In this document: in pieces, positions 6,792-14,651 of the stretch | Numbering within the stretch: the stretch's first letter is position 1 | How the letters are laid out: every line of letters begins with the position of its first letter | Assembly (NCBI GenBank): GCA_031406795.1 | Contig: JANOHV010000212.1 | Span: forward strand, 1-15,974 | Reading direction: 5' to 3' | DNA: 15,974 nucleotides | From: DATDCY01 sp031406795 [NCBI: Candidatus Rokuibacteriota bacterium] | Lineage (GTDB): Bacteria; JAUVQV01 | Translations under genes and position numbers: made by a program | The notes under the pieces: model-generated | What the model saw: only the letters and a program-made list of their open reading frames with translations | Databases searched by the model: none | What the model was told of the DNA's origin: nothing

Positions 6792-7925
6792 GTGTGGCAG
6801 CGGACGGGGATCATCGCCGGGAAGGAGTTCATCCAGATCGTGCGCGACTGGCGCACGCTCGCCGTCGTCATCGTCCTGCCCGTGCTGATGCTCGTTCTCT
6901 ACGGCTACGCCATCAACTTCGATCTGCGGCGCATCGCGCTCGGGGTGCAGGACGAGGACCGCAGCCCGGCCTCACGCCGGCTCGTCGACGCCTTCGAGCG
7001 CGGCGAGAATTTCGCGGTGGTCGCCGCGCTCGCATCCCCCGCCGCGGCCACGCGAGCGCTCGACGCCGGCGCGGTCCGCGCCGTGCTCGTGATCCCGCGC
7101 GGCCACGCCGCCGATCTCGCCGCCGGGCGGACCGCGATCATCCAGCTGCTGGTCGACGGCGCGGACTCCACGAGCGCGACGACCACCATCGGCTACGCCG
7201 GCGCCATCGTGCGCGAACACTCGGGGGCGACCACCATCGAAGCGCTGCGACGGCGGGGCCTGCTCGTGCGCGACGGGTTTCCGCCGCTCGAGATGCGGGC
7301 GCGCTTCTGGTACAACCCCGAACAGCGGAGCGTGAACTACATCGTCCCCGGCCTGATCGCCGTGATCCTGATGATGCTCTCCACGCTGCTCACCGCGCTC
7401 ACCGTGGTCCGCGAGCGCGAACGCGGCACGATCGAGCAGCTGGTGGTCTCGCCGCTCAAGCCCGCCGAGTTGGTCCTCGGCAAGCTGCTCCCGTACGCGC
7501 TGATCGCGTTCGTCGACGTCCTGCTCGTCATGGGGGCCGGGCGTCTGCTCTTCGGCGTGCGCGTCGCCGGGAGCATCCCGCTGCTGCTGGGCCTCTCGGC
7601 AATCTACCTCGTCTCCGCGCTCGGCATCGGCCTGCTGATCTCGGTGCTCTCGCCCACCCAGCAGACCGCGATGACCGTCGGTCTGCTCGCCTCGCAGCTG
7701 CCGACCATGCTGCTCTCGGGTTTTCTCTTCCCCATCAGCGCGATGCCCGAGCCCGTCCAGTGGCTGACGAACCTGATCCCCGCCCGCCACTACCTGGTGA
7801 TCGTGCGCGGGATCTTCCTCAAAGCCAACGGGCTGGCCCAGCTCTGGCCGCAGGCGCTGCTGCTCGCCGGAATCGCGGCGCTGACGCTCGGCCTGGCCGC
7901 CCGCAAGTTCAGGAAGAAGCTGTGA
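6792..7925 (+). CDS. ABC-2 type exporter permease, YbhS-like
   Basis: One of two inner-membrane permease subunits working with the upstream double ATPase. At 377 residues it has one N-terminal membrane segment (about 20-40, VVIVLPVLMLVLYGYA) and a large periplasmic domain to about residue 170. It has the family motif WYNPEQRSVNYIVPGL, then five C-terminal membrane segments including TIEQLVVSPLKPAEL and FLFPISAMPEPVQW. I chose the GTG at 6792, four bases after the ATPase stop, because the conserved protein begins there (WQRTGIIAGKEF). It matches the length and layout of E. coli YbhS. The next gene's start overlaps its stop (GTGA). Confidence 0.9.
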   Translation: MWQRTGIIAGKEFIQIVRDWRTLAVVIVLPVLMLVLYGYAINFDLRRIALGVQDEDRSPASRRLVDAFERGENFAVVAALASPAAATRALDAGAVRAVLVIPRGHAADLAAGRTAIIQLLVDGADSTSATTTIGYAGAIVREHSGATTIEALRRRGLLVRDGFPPLEMRARFWYNPEQRSVNYIVPGLIAVILMMLSTLLTALTVVRERERGTIEQLVVSPLKPAELVLGKLLPYALIAFVDVLLVMGAGRLLFGVRVAGSIPLLLGLSAIYLVSALGIGLLISVLSPTQQTAMTVGLLASQLPTMLLSGFLFPISAMPEPVQWLTNLIPARHYLVIVRGIFLKANGLAQLWPQALLLAGIAALTLGLAARKFRKKL

Positions 7926-9055
7926 ACGCGCGCCGCGTCCTCCATCTGGTGCGCAAGGAGCTGCTCCAGCTGCGGCGCGACCCGCAGATGCTGCGCATCG
8001 TTTTCATCGCGCCGCTCTTCCAGCTCTTCATCTTCGGGTACGCGGTGACGACCGACGTCAAACACGTGGCCACCGCCCTGCTCGATCAGGACCGCAGCGT
8101 CCAGAGCCGCGAGCTGGCCGAACGCTTCGCGCGCTCCGGCTACTTCGACATCGTGCGCCGGCCGGAGGGTCCGGCCGCCGTTGATGCACTGCTCGACGAC
8201 GGCGCCGTCCAGGCCGCGCTCGTCATCCCCCGGGGCTTCGCCGCCGATCTGGCCTCCGAGCGCACCGCGCGCGTGCAGCTGCTGATCGACGGCAGCGATT
8301 CGATGACCGCGGGAATCGTTGCCGGCTACGCCGGCGGGGTCGCCGGGGAGTATTCGGCGGGCATCGCGGCCGAGAGGCTGGAGCGGCTGCGCGCCCGTGT
8401 CCAGCGCGTCCCCGCCGTCGAGGAGCGGACGCGGGTCTGGTACAACCCCGAACTCAAGAGCGTGCGCTACATGGTGCCCGGGGTGCTCTCGATGATCCTC
8501 TTTCTCGTGACGATGCTGCTGACGTCGATGGCCATCGTCAAGGAGCGCGAGATCGGCACCCTTGAGCAGCTGGTGGTGACCCCGATCACGGCGGCGGAGC
8601 TGATCGTCGGCAAGGCGCTCCCCTACATCGGGATCGGGTTCATCGACATGCTGCTGGTGCTCGCGCTCTCGACCTTCTGGTTCCGCGTCCCGATCGCCGG
8701 CTCCGTGGCGCTGCTCTTCGCGCTGGCGACCGTGTTCATCTTCACCAGTCTCGGCCTCGGGCTGTTCATCTCCACGATCTCGCAGACCCAGCAGCAGGCG
8801 ATGATGTCGACGTTCTTCTTCATGCTCCCCTCGATCCTGCTCTCCGGGTTCATGTTCCCGATCGCGAACATGCCGCGGGTCATCCAGTACGTGACGCTGC
8901 TGATCCCGCTGCGCTATTTCCTCGTGATCGTCCGTGGCATCTTTCTCAAGGGCAACGGCATCGACGTTCTCTGGCCGCAGGTGGCGGTGCTGCTGGGGTT
9001 CGGGGCGGCCATCCTCGGCCTCGCCGCCCTGCGCTTCCGCAAGCACCTCGGTTAG
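7922..9055 (+). CDS. ABC-2 type exporter permease, YbhR-like
   Basis: The second permease subunit, also 377 residues and clearly a paralogue of the first. It has RRDPQMLRIVFIAPLFQLFIFGYA as N-terminal membrane segment, a periplasmic domain, WYNPELKSVRYMVPGV and five further membrane segments with TLEQLVVTPITAAEL and FMFPIANMPRVIQY. Such permeases pair as heterodimers over a YbhF-like ATPase. The GTG start at 7922 overlaps the preceding TGA by the GTGA arrangement, so the two are probably made in equal amounts by translational coupling. It is the last gene of the exporter operon; a long palindromic element starts at its stop codon. Confidence 0.9.
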   Translation: MNARRVLHLVRKELLQLRRDPQMLRIVFIAPLFQLFIFGYAVTTDVKHVATALLDQDRSVQSRELAERFARSGYFDIVRRPEGPAAVDALLDDGAVQAALVIPRGFAADLASERTARVQLLIDGSDSMTAGIVAGYAGGVAGEYSAGIAAERLERLRARVQRVPAVEERTRVWYNPELKSVRYMVPGVLSMILFLVTMLLTSMAIVKEREIGTLEQLVVTPITAAELIVGKALPYIGIGFIDMLLVLALSTFWFRVPIAGSVALLFALATVFIFTSLGLGLFISTISQTQQQAMMSTFFFMLPSILLSGFMFPIANMPRVIQYVTLLIPLRYFLVIVRGIFLKGNGIDVLWPQVAVLLGFGAAILGLAALRFRKHLG

Positions 9056-9179
9056 CAGGGCGCTGAAAAGGGCCCATCTGCGGCGTTGCACTCCTCGTGT
9101 CTGCCTGCGGCGGGCACGAGCCCGCCTCGGCAACCACTTCGGGGTGCGCCTTGCACCTGGGCCCTTTTGAGCACCCTGC
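9055..9179. repeat. Long palindromic gene-end repeat, copy 1
   Basis: An imperfect inverted repeat of about 125 bp. The outer arms carry GCAGGG, GCT, AAAAGGGCCCA and their complements. The centre is a perfect 7-base stem, GGCGGGC (9109-9115) and GCCCGCC (9120-9126), with loop ACGA. The left arm contains GCGGCGTTGC 17 bases before the central stem; copy 2 at the right end of the window has the same arrangement. It begins at the stop codon of the second permease gene. It could end or stabilise that transcript, although no T-run follows. Confidence 0.65.
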
Positions 9180-9372
9180 CGAGGCGGGGTACTGACAGTT
9201 GAGAAGTCTGCGCCTCCGCGCGGACAGGGGAGCTGCCTTGCCAGGACGAAAAATCGCGCCGGGAGCGCGCCGGCCGACCCCGTGCACTTACTGACGGAGG
9301 GGAGGTCTTCAAACTATCCAGAACTCCCTGAGTGGAATCATGTACACTGCCCGCCGTAAGGGAGGGCGACGG
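9180..9372. other. Leader of the metallo-hydrolase gene, no clear promoter
   Basis: This stretch follows the palindromic repeat and precedes the hydrolase gene. It contains AT-richer patches around 9308-9348, including TGTACACT, but I could not place -35 and -10 boxes at acceptable spacing. The in-frame ATG at 9340 falls here, but the SD is placed for the ATG at 9373. A promoter is expected but not shown. Confidence 0.3.
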
Positions 9373-10218
9373 ATGGAGATCTCGATCTGGGGCGCGCGCG
9401 GGTCGATTCCCGTGTCCGGGCCGGAGTATCTCCGCTACGGCGGCGACACGACCTGCCTCGAGATCCGTGGCTCCGCGGAGCCGCTGCTGATCGACGCCGG
9501 CACCGGGATTCGCCGCGCCGGCGACCGGCTCGACCTCCAGGGCGTCCGCCACATCCACCTGCTCTTCACCCACGCTCACTGGGATCACGTTCTCGGGTTC
9601 CCCTTCTTCCGGCCGCTGTACACGCCGGGCGTGCGCATCGAGATCTACGGTTGCCTGCAGGCGCAGGCCTCGGTGCACCAGATGCTCGGGCGGGCGATGA
9701 GCCCGCCGAGTTTCCCGGTCGACCTGCGCGATCTCGCCGCCGACCTCGTCTTCCACGAACCCTGCCGCGGCCAGTTCGAGGCCGGCGGGTTCGGCGTGAC
9801 GACCATCCCGCTGAGCCACCCCAACGGCGGGGTCGGCTACCGGATCGAGGAGGGCAAACGGCGGATCGTCTTTCTCACCGACAACGAACTCGGTTCGGTG
9901 CTGCCCGGCGGCCGCACCCGGCAGGAGTACGCCCGCTTCGCCGCAGGCGCCGATCTGCTGCTGCACGACGGGGAACTGACCGCCGAGGAATACCGCACGC
10001 GCGGCGGCTGGGGACACAGCACCTGGGAGGACGCGCTCGACCTCGCGCTCCAGGCGGATGTCCGTCGCTTCGGGATCTGGCACCACAATATGCTGCGGGA
10101 CGACGAGGCGATCGAGCGGATCGTGGGGGAGTGCCAGGCGCGGATCGGCGCCGTCTCGGCCGACACCGAGTGTTTCGCCGCGCACCAGGGCCAGCACTTC
10201 ACCATCGACGACGGCTGA
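9373..10218 (+). CDS. Metallo-beta-lactamase-fold hydrolase
   Basis: This 281-residue cytoplasmic protein (no signal peptide) starts with WGARGSIPVSGPEYLRYGGDTTC, typical of a group of MBL-fold hydrolases related to cyclic-nucleotide phosphodiesterases. Metal-binding residues are visible: H67, H69, D71 and H72 in THAHWDH, H149 in LSHP and D170 in FLTDNEL. Later motifs HDGEL, GWGHSTWEDAL and IWHHN fit the same group. The reaction is probably hydrolysis of a phosphodiester, but the substrate cannot be told. I chose the ATG at 9373, with GGAGGG six bases upstream, over the in-frame ATG at 9340, which adds a non-conserved basic tail and lacks an SD. Flanking genes suggest no pathway. Confidence 0.85.
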   Translation: MEISIWGARGSIPVSGPEYLRYGGDTTCLEIRGSAEPLLIDAGTGIRRAGDRLDLQGVRHIHLLFTHAHWDHVLGFPFFRPLYTPGVRIEIYGCLQAQASVHQMLGRAMSPPSFPVDLRDLAADLVFHEPCRGQFEAGGFGVTTIPLSHPNGGVGYRIEEGKRRIVFLTDNELGSVLPGGRTRQEYARFAAGADLLLHDGELTAEEYRTRGGWGHSTWEDALDLALQADVRRFGIWHHNMLRDDEAIERIVGECQARIGAVSADTECFAAHQGQHFTIDDG

Positions 10219-10343
10219 ATGAAGCCCCTCCGCGGCGAGGTTCGGAGCGCGCGGGGAAATTGACTCCCCTGCCGAAACGTGCCAGTATCCGTGGCATTAT
10301 TTCGCCTGAAAACCATCAACCACCGAAGGGGAGGGAGCAGGGT

Positions 10344-11174
10344 ATGGCACGCAAGGGCAACGTTTTCCTGATGGCGGGGGTTCTCGCACTGGCGTTGTGC
10401 GCCGCGGGCGCGGTTCCGGGCCAGGCGAAGGTCGCGCTCAAGGGCGAGGACTGCGCGAAGTGTCACGAACAGCAACCGGCGGACATCGAGGCGGGCGGCG
10501 GCAAGCACAAGTCCGAGATCAGCTGCCAGGACTGCCACGCCGGCCACCGTCCGGTCTCCAAGAACAACATCCCCAAGTGCAGCGACTGCCACGAGGGCGA
10601 AGAGCACTTCAAGCTGCCCAACTGCCTCGGCTGCCACAAGAACCCGCACACCCCGAAGAACATCTCGTTCGACAAGAAGCAGACCGCGCCCTGTCTGACC
10701 TGCCACAAGGAGCAGATCAAGCAACTCACGGAGTTTCCGAGCAAGCACACGCAGCAGGCCTGCTCGTTCTGTCACGACGTCCACGGCAAGAAGCCCGCCT
10801 GCACCCAGTGCCACAAGCCGCACGCCCCGACGATGACGGCGTCGGAGTGCTCGACCTGCCACCGCGCCCACCAGCCGAAGAACGTCGTGTACCCGGCGAC
10901 CGTAGCGAACGCCCAGTGCGGCGCCTGCCACAAGAAGCCGGCCACGCTGATCGCGGCGACGTCGACCCGCCACGCGAAGGTCGCCTGCGTGCAGTGCCAC
11001 AAGGACAAACACAAGATGGTCCCGAACTGCAACCAGTGCCACCAGGTCAAGCATCCGGCCGGCATCCTGCAGAAGTTCCCCAATTGCCTGACGTGCCACA
11101 ACCACCCGCATGACTTGAACAACTTCGCGGCGGCCAAGCCCGCGGCGGCGCCGGCGGCTCCGGCGACGAGGTAA
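10344..11174 (+). CDS. Dodecahaem periplasmic c-type cytochrome
   Basis: This 276-residue electron-transfer protein has a signal peptide (about residues 1-28, ending GQA). Twelve CxxCH haem-attachment motifs start at C37, C61, C79, C94, C117, C140, C153, C169, C192, C215, C229 and C248, about one haem per 20 residues. Many motifs come in doublets, with nearby His residues available as distal ligands, so bis-His coordination is likely. The tail (about 261-276) is Ala/Pro-rich. Haem would be attached in the periplasm; the protein probably acts as an electron wire or capacitor, as multihaem cytochromes do in metal-reducing bacteria. GGAGG lies 9 bases before the start. It is a single gene, closed by a strong terminator. 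Confidence 0.93.
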   Translation: MARKGNVFLMAGVLALALCAAGAVPGQAKVALKGEDCAKCHEQQPADIEAGGGKHKSEISCQDCHAGHRPVSKNNIPKCSDCHEGEEHFKLPNCLGCHKNPHTPKNISFDKKQTAPCLTCHKEQIKQLTEFPSKHTQQACSFCHDVHGKKPACTQCHKPHAPTMTASECSTCHRAHQPKNVVYPATVANAQCGACHKKPATLIAATSTRHAKVACVQCHKDKHKMVPNCNQCHQVKHPAGILQKFPNCLTCHNHPHDLNNFAAAKPAAAPAAPATR

Positions 11175-11220
11175 CCCCCGAACCGGAAGAACTGACGGGC
11201 GTCGCCTCCAGGTGATGCAG

Positions 11221-11254
11221 GGCCCGCCGGGGAGTCTCCCGGCGGGCCTTTTTT
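11221..11254 (+). terminator. Intrinsic terminator of the dodecahaem cytochrome gene
   Basis: A perfect 11-base stem, GGCCCGCCGGG (11221-11231) and CCCGGCGGGCC (11238-11248), loop of six, followed by TTTTTT (11249-11254). It lies 47 bases after the cytochrome stop and ends at the stop of the converging gene. On the minus strand there is no T-run, so it should act mainly on plus-strand transcripts. Confidence 0.93.
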
Positions 11255-11850
11255 CATCGGTGTGAGACGAAGGCGGAGCGCTTCGCCAGCGGTCCCAGTT
11301 CGGCGTCGGCCTGGAAGAATTCCTCGTCGATCCGGGCGAGGATCTCCCTGGCCCGGACCGGGTCGGCGGCCGTGTCGACCGCGTCGAACTCCGCCCAGAG
11401 CCGGTCGGCCCGGTTCAGGACCCGGCCGAGCGGTCGCAGACGGTCGGCGAGCGCGGATTGCAGTTCCCGAAGCGACTCCGCCAGGAGCCCGATCTGGTCG
11501 CCGCTGCGCAGGCGCATCGGAAAATTCACCGCGCCGCGCCGCAGGCTCTCGGCGAATCTCTCCATCTTGAAGAGCGGGCCGGCGATACTGTGCGAGATGA
11601 AGATGGTGACCAGCGCGACGATGACGCTGCCGATGATCAGGTAGATCAGCACGGACAGACCGATCATGGGGAGCAGTACTTTCTGCAGGTTGTGCAGGGT
11701 TGTGTAGGCCTGCTTGTAACTGGGCCCGAGATCCTGGTCGAGCGCCCGCCGCAGCGTGTAGAGAAACGACGCGCTGGCCACGGCGATCGCGGCGGCGACG
11801 ATGATCATCCAGCGGAGCTGATAGCGTATCCAGATTTCCCGTTCCGACAT
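11254..11850 (-). CDS. Two-helix HAMP-type membrane protein
   Basis: This 198-residue inner-membrane protein has two membrane segments (about 14-32 and 59-86) with a short periplasmic loop between them. A HAMP-like region follows (about 87-135, SHSIAGPLFKMERFAESL...), then a helical, acidic C-terminus (about 135-198). It has no kinase, methyl-accepting or cyclase output domain. Similar stand-alone HAMP proteins with an S-H-x-IAGPL motif occur beside cytochrome genes in Geobacter relatives; their job is not established. It is the last gene of the tetrahaem module, 11 bases after the cytochrome, with a weak GGGGG upstream as SD. It may anchor or sense the redox state of the cytochrome, which is inference. 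Confidence 0.75.
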   Translation of the reverse strand: MSEREIWIRYQLRWMIIVAAAIAVASASFLYTLRRALDQDLGPSYKQAYTTLHNLQKVLLPMIGLSVLIYLIIGSVIVALVTIFISHSIAGPLFKMERFAESLRRGAVNFPMRLRSGDQIGLLAESLRELQSALADRLRPLGRVLNRADRLWAEFDAVDTAADPVRAREILARIDEEFFQADAELGPLAKRSAFVSHR

Positions 11851-11861
11851 GATTGCCCCCG

Positions 11862-12365
11862 CTAATAGTCCTGGTGACAGGCCACGCAGAGTGGCTCAAA
11901 ACCCTTGATCGGATCCGACATCCTCAGGTAGATGGTCTTGTACCAGGCGGTCTGCGTCCGGCCCTCCTGCTGGAGGTACGTGACCGGCTGGTCCTGGTAG
12001 GCCCGCGTCCTGGAGAGAAACGCCATGTGGGGGTTGTGGCAGGAGCCGCAGGAAACCTTCCCGTCCTCGAGCGGAAGCTCCGCGGGCACGTCGATGGTGG
12101 TGGGTGAACGACTGGGGTCGACCCCGACCGGGTGCGAGAGGCCGAGCTTCGTCTGGGTGTGGCACTTCATGCAGATCTCCAGAATTTCCACGACGAAGCT
12201 GTGCGGGTCCATCGTTCCGCCGAAGTAGGCGTGACAGCCGACGCAGGCCTCCGCCCCGCTGAAGATCTGGTGCGGGTTCGTCGGCGGCGCGACATCCGCG
12301 GGGGCCCGGGTCAGCGCAAGAGCGAGAAGCAGGAGGACGAGCACCCCGCTCCGGAGCGCCCTCAT
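11862..12365 (-). CDS. Tetrahaem periplasmic c-type cytochrome
   Basis: A 167-residue protein with an N-terminal signal peptide (RSGVLVLLLLALALTRAPA, to about residue 25). Four CxxCH motifs start at C41, C65, C106 and C160. The stretch LPLEDGKVSCGSCHNPH is typical of doubled-CxxCH and cytochrome c3-like electron carriers; further His residues (for example H55, H78, H113) could be axial ligands. The protein should act in the periplasm or be held at the membrane by partners. Its ATG overlaps the TGA of the upstream membrane-protein gene, so translation is probably coupled. The HAMP-type membrane protein follows after 11 bases. Confidence 0.9.
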   Translation of the reverse strand: MRALRSGVLVLLLLALALTRAPADVAPPTNPHQIFSGAEACVGCHAYFGGTMDPHSFVVEILEICMKCHTQTKLGLSHPVGVDPSRSPTTIDVPAELPLEDGKVSCGSCHNPHMAFLSRTRAYQDQPVTYLQQEGRTQTAWYKTIYLRMSDPIKGFEPLCVACHQDY

Positions 12366-12967
12366 GGCTCATCGACCTTGAAGCCCTTGTAGAGACTTTT
12401 CACGTTTCCGAACCCGGCGTGCAGTTCCCGGTTCCTCGCGGCCGTCACGCCGCCGCCGCCGCGCTCGAGTTCCTCGCGTGTTTCGCGGATCCTCTCCCGA
12501 AGCGTGAGGATGCCGCGGCGCAGCTCGTCGACCCGTTCCTGGTGCCCGGCGAGGCCGTCGGCGAGCTTGTCCTGCAGCGTGCCGAATTCGTGCGGCCGGG
12601 GCGGGCGGGGCCACGCCGAAGGATCCTGCCCCGACAGCGCGGAGCGCACGTTGGCCCGGACGGCGCGGGAGGCGCGGGCCACCGCCCAGGAGATCAGAAA
12701 GACGGCGAGGATCGCCAGGGCCATGATGCCGATGGTCGCCGCGATGTTGGTGTCGACGACCGCGGTGCGCAGCAGATCCCAGGAGCTGCAGTCCTGGGCA
12801 TGCCCGCGGAAGAGGCAATAGCGCAGGGTGGCTACGGCACGCTGGTAGATCAGGTAGGAGAGCGCCGCCCCTCCGGCGACGAGAATGAGCAGTTAGTAGC
12901 AGAGGATGCGCGTCTGGAACCACTTCTTGACGAAGAAATCCCGCCGTTGACCGAGCTTCAAGACCAT
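12362..12967 (-). pseudogene. HAMP-like membrane protein gene interrupted by an in-frame TAA
   Basis: From the ATG at 12967, preceded by GAGGAGG, a continuous frame of 202 codons runs to the stop overlapping the tetrahaem cytochrome start. Codon 25 is TAA (12895-12893). Coding character resumes directly after it. The first membrane segment spans the stop (RILCY, stop, LLILVAGGAALSYLIY); a periplasmic stretch and a second membrane segment (IMALAILAVFLISWAVA) follow, then a charged coiled-coil tail (LRERIRETREELE). The layout and first membrane segment resemble the HAMP-type protein two genes downstream, so it is probably a paralogue. The longest ATG-initiated intact part, from 12724, begins inside the second membrane segment and is unlikely to be functional. 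A sequencing error or restart after the stop remains possible. Confidence 0.7.
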
Positions 12968-13122
12968 GATGCCTCCTCGCGACTACCGCTTTGCCGAGGT
13001 CTCGCGTTCCGTCGCCCCTGAATCGCCTGGTTCAGGCGGGAAAATCCTCCCATGGTTGACGCCTGATGTCCACAGCAGAATGCCCGCTGCGCCGGGGCCG
13101 CGGGCTTGCCCGTCGCGCGCGC
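12968..13122. other. Gap between the CCA-enzyme gene and the tetrahaem module
   Basis: Two hairpins are visible. One is CGCCTG/CAGGCG at 13024-13038 with a three-base loop. The other is GCCCGC (13082-13087) with GCGGGC (13100-13105), 18 bases after the minus-strand stop of the CCA-enzyme gene. Neither has a T-run on the minus strand, so termination is uncertain. I could not place a convincing minus-strand promoter for the module. Confidence 0.3.
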
Positions 13123-14481
13123 TCACCACCCGGGATCTCCCGGCGGCGCCTGCCCGGCCTCGCGCAGCACTGCCGACTCGATGCGCGCCCGGTCTTCGAC
13201 CCGGTTGTCCCGGGCCCACTCGGTGACGCGGCGTTGGATTTCGCCGATGCGCGGACCCCGCGCGAGACCGGTCAGCGCCATGATGCCGTCCCCGGAGATC
13301 ACGAACGCGCCGGCGCGGGCCCCGCTCCCCGGCGCGACCTCCGCCTCGGCCGCGTGAAAGGCCGCGGCGAGCCGCGCGACGGCGGCCACGTCCCCCCGCG
13401 CCGCGAGATCGCATAGCGCGAGCTCCCGCAGAACCGGCCAGTGGACATCCGCGAGGAGCGCGAGCACCCCGGAGCGCCGCAGTTCGGTGAACTGTCCGGC
13501 CTGCATGTGGTGCTCGACGGCGAAGGCGACGGCAGCGCGCTGCCGCCGCGGCAGGTGCAGGCGACGGGCGACGCCGTCCGCGATCGTGGCCCCGGACCGC
13601 TCGTGGCCGTGATAACGGTGGCGGCCCGCCGACTCCCGGTGGGCAGGGGCCTTGCCGGTGTCGTGCAGCAGCACCGCCAGGTTGACGGCCGGGTCGGTCG
13701 AAATCGACGAGCGCAGCGCGGCGAGCGTGTGCTCCCAGGCGTCCCCCTCGGGGTGCCACTCGATCGGCTGCGGGAGCCCCCGCAGCTCGCGGACTTCCGG
13801 CAGCAGCAGCCCGAGCAGACCGAAGCGCTCCATCAGCGTGACGCCGTCGGCGAGCGCCGCTCCCGGCTGCGAGGCCAGCCGGAGGATCTCCTTGCCGATG
13901 CGCTCTCCCGCGACCGAAGCCAGGCGCGGTGCGGCGCGTTCGATCGCGTCGGCGGTTCTCCGCTCGATCGTGAAACCGAGGCCGGCGGCGAAGCGCACGG
14001 CCCGCAGGAGCCGCGCGGGGTCCTCGGCGAAGCGCTCCTCAGGCGAGCCGACGCAGCGAACCACCCGGTCCCGCAGATCGGCGCGTCCGCCCTGCAGATC
14101 GACGATGCCGCCGTCCGCCCGCATGAACAGCGCGTTGATGGTGGAGTCGCGGTGCGCCGAGTCCTCGAGGAGCGGGCCGGGCCCGTCCCGGCAGGGCGCG
14201 GTCGCGGGCGCATCCGCCGACTGCTGCGCGCCGCCGCGAAAGCGGGAGACTTCGAAACTCCGGCCGCCGCGGCTGATCACCACGGTGTCGAACTGCGCCG
14301 ATCTGCCGACCGCGTGGGTGGTGAAGAGGGACGAGAGTTCGGTCAGCGGCATGTCGGTGGCGAGATCCACGTCGGTCAGGGGACGGCCGAGCAGATGATC
14401 CCGCACGGCGCCGCCGGCGACGACGGCCAGACGCCCGCGCGCGGTGATTTCCCGGACAATTTCGAAGGCCGCTTCGAGCAC
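13123..14481 (-). CDS. cca: CCA-adding enzyme / poly(A) polymerase family nucleotidyltransferase with HD domain
   Basis: It adds nucleotides to RNA 3' ends, most likely CCA to tRNA. The 452-residue protein has the class II nucleotidyltransferase head: GGAVRD (23-28), the metal-binding DVD pair (37-39), RDSTINAL (111-118) and the nucleotide-binding RFAEDPARLLRAVRFA (150-165). A C-terminal HD domain follows, with H251, H273-D274 in LLHDTGK, and HGHE around 291-294. The HD domain favours a CCA enzyme over a poly(A) polymerase, but the two cannot be separated firmly, and an A-adding or CC-adding specialist is possible. I chose the GTG at 14481 (MLEAAFEIVREI). The longer ATG form from 14658 would read back through the divergent HU promoter with no conserved sequence. 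Confidence 0.85.
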   Translation of the reverse strand: MLEAAFEIVREITARGRLAVVAGGAVRDHLLGRPLTDVDLATDMPLTELSSLFTTHAVGRSAQFDTVVISRGGRSFEVSRFRGGAQQSADAPATAPCRDGPGPLLEDSAHRDSTINALFMRADGGIVDLQGGRADLRDRVVRCVGSPEERFAEDPARLLRAVRFAAGLGFTIERRTADAIERAAPRLASVAGERIGKEILRLASQPGAALADGVTLMERFGLLGLLLPEVRELRGLPQPIEWHPEGDAWEHTLAALRSSISTDPAVNLAVLLHDTGKAPAHRESAGRHRYHGHERSGATIADGVARRLHLPRRQRAAVAFAVEHHMQAGQFTELRRSGVLALLADVHWPVLRELALCDLAARGDVAAVARLAAAFHAAEAEVAPGSGARAGAFVISGDGIMALTGLARGPRIGEIQRRVTEWARDNRVEDRARIESAVLREAGQAPPGDPGW

Positions 14482-14578
14482 GACGGTTCGTCCCCCCCGG
14501 CCGGCTGCTCCTCGCGGCCGCTGAAATTGTAGGCGCGCGCGCGAAGCGGGGCAAGCGGCGAACGGCGAGAAAAACCCT

Positions 14579-14607
14579 TTGCGTGGTGTTTCGTGGTGTG
14601 CTATGCT
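14579..14607 (+). promoter_or_regulatory. Promoter of the HU-family gene
   Basis: A -35 box TTGCGT (14579-14584) and a -10 box TATGCT (14602-14607) are separated by exactly 17 bases. Transcription should start near 14614, giving a leader of about 38 bases with AGGAGG at 14639-14644, seven bases before the ATG. This is a strong sigma-70 type arrangement, fitting an abundant DNA-binding protein. Confidence 0.8.
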
Positions 14608-14651
14608 CCGCGCAAATCCGGGGAAAATCATCCAAACAAGGAGGGGAGCAC

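Noticed and set aside
7790-9133. 447-codon minus-strand open frame
   Set aside because: It is opposite the second permease gene and rich in His, Arg, Glu and Asp, typical of an antisense frame of a hydrophobic protein.
10260-10290. Possible sigma-70 promoter starting TTGACT at 10260
   Set aside because: No acceptable -10 box lies at 16-18 bases; the nearest TAT-containing sequence is too far away or mismatched.
10292-10305. Possible sigma-54 promoter (TGG...GC) upstream of the dodecahaem cytochrome
   Set aside because: GG at 10293-10294 and GC at 10304-10305 are separated by 9 bases rather than the required 10, and the boxes fit poorly.
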